Of a stretch of 16,578 nt of DNA, positions 14,858-16,578 are shown in pieces. Each line of letters starts with the position of its first letter. The stretch's first letter is position 1. The notes under the pieces were generated by a model that searched no databases, was not told where the DNA came from, and saw nothing but the letters and a program-made list of their open reading frames with translations. The position numbers and the translations under genes were made by a program. This DNA is from Oscillospiraceae bacterium (lineage in GTDB: Bacteria > Bacillota > Clostridia > Oscillospirales > Ruminococcaceae), in the NCBI GenBank assembly GCA_022511485.1, contig JAFLUJ010000168.1, forward strand, positions 1 to 16,578, in the 5' to 3' direction.

Positions 14858-16578
14858 TTAATCAACTCCCCTATAATAAAGACCTCTTGTGAAGCCCTTT
14901 TCAAGAGCTCTTTTGCCCTCCCGGCAGCATTTTATCACACGGGATACTTCCCCTGCCGGTTCGTTAGTAAAATCAAGCTCGATAAAATCAGCGTTTATCT
15001 CCCCAAGACGGTCTGTCATCATCAGTATATCGCTGTTCAGAATTTCGCAGGCTCTGCCATTGGACGCTCCATCACAGGCAACGGGAAAGCTCCTTCCCGT
15101 TCTGTCAGTTATGCTGCCTTTACAGTTCCCGCAGCCTACCGCCTGCTTAATGGGACAATTCCTTGTCAGCATGACGGGAACTCTGCCGTAGACTATCACT
15201 CCCACGGGAATTTCTCCGCACAGTCCTCCCATATGGGAAAGCTTTGCTTCAAAGCCTGCTGTAATATCCGAAAGACCAAGCTCTGCGGCTGCACGGACTG
15301 CACAGGGATTTACTATGTTCAGTCCGAAGCCTCCCGAAAGCTTAAAGTCCAGCTCTCTGCCGATCTTAATATAGGCAAGGTTCACGCAGAGAAGCCGCCC
15401 GAAGCCTTTTTCTCTGGCAGAGGAAAGCTCACTCCGTATTTTTTCTTCGTCCAGAATAAATCTGGGAGGGGCAATAATGAACCGGCTGTCAGCAGAAATC
15501 TCCCCAGTCAGTTTCAGAGGGATAACTATTTCCTCCGCATTGTCAGGGACAGCTTCAAGCTGCTCCACCCCGGACACCCTCACCCGTATTTTTTCGGGAC
15601 GTCTCCGCTCCGATCGGGTGTAAAGCTGTACATCATTACATCTATATTCTGGCTTCCGGGACGAGATCAGAGCCCTGTCCATTTTTTGAACGACCTCCCG
15701 GCGCATAGCGTTCAGAGAGGCTGCCGAAATCATCAACCCATCGTCTATTTTAGCCGATATATTACCAACTGTATAAATTGTATCTCCAAGCTTTTCAATT
15801 TGTTTTTTGATATATTCAAAGTCAGCGGGACGTTTTTTCGCCTCCTCCGGAACAGGACCTTCTGCGGAAACAGAAATATCCCCGCACTGCATTTTCAGCC
15901 TTGCAGGACAGTCCCGTTTTATCTCAGCGAAAAAATCCGCCCGGGAGTATTCTCCGCCCTTTACCTCCCTGCGGAAGCTCTCTTTCAGCTTTGGAAGGAC
16001 TGCTTCCGCTGCGGTAACGTCCTCCTTGCGCCTGTATCCGAACATTGGTGTCCCGATGTTCCCGGTAAGGTATCCGTCTGTAAATCCGCTTCTGGAAAAT
16101 ACCGCTCTCAGAGTGTCAAGGTCAGGCTCTTTACCGTCCAGAGCAGCACGACAGGCAGTAACTGCTGCAGCAACGTACTCGGCGCGTTTCATTCTGCCTT
16201 CTATTTTAAAGGAAGCAACGCCCGCTGACCTCAATTCTTTTATATGAGGGATACCGCACAGGTCTTTCAGGGAAAGATCATGCCTTTCGCTGTTATCGTC
16301 CTCCGAGCCACTGAAAGGAAATCTGCACGCCTGAGCGCACATTCCCCTGTTTGCGCTTCGTGAACCGATCATTGCGCTCATATAGCACTGTCCCGAAACG
16401 GACATACAAAGCGCTCCGTGGATAAAGACCTCGATCTCCACACCGGTATTTATCATTTCCCTGATCTGCGGTATTGAAAGCTCCCGGGCAGCAACGACCC
16501 GGGAGAATCCCATTTCTGCCGCAAGACGCGCACCCATCACGAAAGCCACCAGCGCGTTGAAGATATAATAGAACCCGC
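14858..16578 (-). CDS. U32-family protein, RlhA-like, N-terminus beyond the window
   Basis: A partial gene; about 573 residues are visible and roughly the first 110-120 are missing. The U32 core is clear: FSRVVAARELS, then FIHGALCMSVSGQC, NRGMCAQACRFPF with the conserved cysteines that in UbiU/UbiV relatives hold an iron-sulfur cluster, and FKIEGRMKRAEYVAAA. A DUF3656-like segment follows (DTIYTVGNISAKIDDGLMIS to LNAMRREVV), then a C-terminal U32-like half (GFGLNIVNPCAVRAAAELG, CPIKQAVGCGNC). This long form matches E. coli RlhA, which is needed for 5-hydroxylation of 23S rRNA C2501; the shorter TrhP types act on tRNA. The old label of collagenase or peptidase is less likely. The GTG at 16547-16549 is an internal codon, not the start. 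The last ~30 bases of the window encode unexpectedly hydrophobic residues. Confidence 0.9.
   Translation of the reverse strand, partial: GFYYIFNALVAFVMGARLAAEMGFSRVVAARELSIPQIREMINTGVEIEVFIHGALCMSVSGQCYMSAMIGSRSANRGMCAQACRFPFSGSEDDNSERHDLSLKDLCGIPHIKELRSAGVASFKIEGRMKRAEYVAAAVTACRAALDGKEPDLDTLRAVFSRSGFTDGYLTGNIGTPMFGYRRKEDVTAAEAVLPKLKESFRREVKGGEYSRADFFAEIKRDCPARLKMQCGDISVSAEGPVPEEAKKRPADFEYIKKQIEKLGDTIYTVGNISAKIDDGLMISAASLNAMRREVVQKMDRALISSRKPEYRCNDVQLYTRSERRRPEKIRVRVSGVEQLEAVPDNAEEIVIPLKLTGEISADSRFIIAPPRFILDEEKIRSELSSAREKGFGRLLCVNLAYIKIGRELDFKLSGGFGLNIVNPCAVRAAAELGLSDITAGFEAKLSHMGGLCGEIPVGVIVYGRVPVMLTRNCPIKQAVGCGNCKGSITDRTGRSFPVACDGASNGRACEILNSDILMMTDRLGEINADFIELDFTNEPAGEVSRVIKCCREGKRALEKGFTRGLYYRGVD

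Noticed and set aside
14701..14904. 67-residue minus-strand frame between the U32 and DUF4321 genes
   Set aside because: It overlaps the 3' end of the U32 gene in another frame, has no ribosome binding site and no family-like features.

Overview
The window (about 16.6 kb) looks like chromosomal DNA of a Gram-positive Clostridia-class bacterium. The best guess is a Ruminococcus-like member of the Oscillospiraceae. Strong AGGAGG-type Shine-Dalgarno sites, extended -10 promoters (TGATATAAT recurs), TTG and GTG starts, a DUF4321-mreB-mreC block and GC-rich intergenic hairpin repeats all fit this. The genus is an inference from gene style, not a proof.

Left block (1-4660, minus strand): a MarR regulator and two ABC half-transporters form a tight operon, marR-abcA-abcB, with a 17-bp overlap and a 1-bp gap. 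The two halves have complementary degenerate motifs, which marks a heterodimeric exporter of the BmrCD/TM287-288 type. A consensus promoter and a perfect 7-4-7 palindrome at the start of the marR transcript suggest autorepression. The first 42-60 bases are the edge of a dispersed hairpin repeat.

Middle block (4661-11088, plus strand): an AT-rich regulatory stretch is followed by a dCache methyl-accepting chemotaxis protein with its own terminator. Next come a LysR-type regulator and a 994-residue receptor. The receptor has a signal peptide, about 14 propeller-type repeats, a Y_Y_Y domain, one membrane helix and a cytoplasmic HD-GYP domain. It looks like an HTCS-type glycan-sensor ectodomain joined to a c-di-GMP phosphodiesterase output. 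The LysR and HD-GYP promoters share a palindromic -10 sequence, TGATATAATTATA(T/C)CA.

Intergenic island (11089-11457): between convergent genes lies a 346-bp symmetric element. It has perfect 29-bp terminal inverted repeats extended by imperfect ones, three strong internal hairpins, and a centre that coincides with the middle hairpin. The window-start hairpin is a second copy of part of it, inverted.

Right block (11458-16578, minus strand): transcription runs from a U32-family (RlhA-like) protein cut by the window edge, through a small DUF4321 membrane protein, mreB, an unrecognised six-helix membrane protein, and mreC. This is the cell-elongation (rod-complex) module in an unusual order, with no recognisable mreD. 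The six-helix protein sits between mreB and mreC and may fill that role.

In sum, the window carries drug or peptide export under MarR control, a sensory cluster (chemoreceptor, LysR, c-di-GMP hydrolase), and the cell-shape module. No CRISPR array, tRNA, rRNA or transposase gene was seen.
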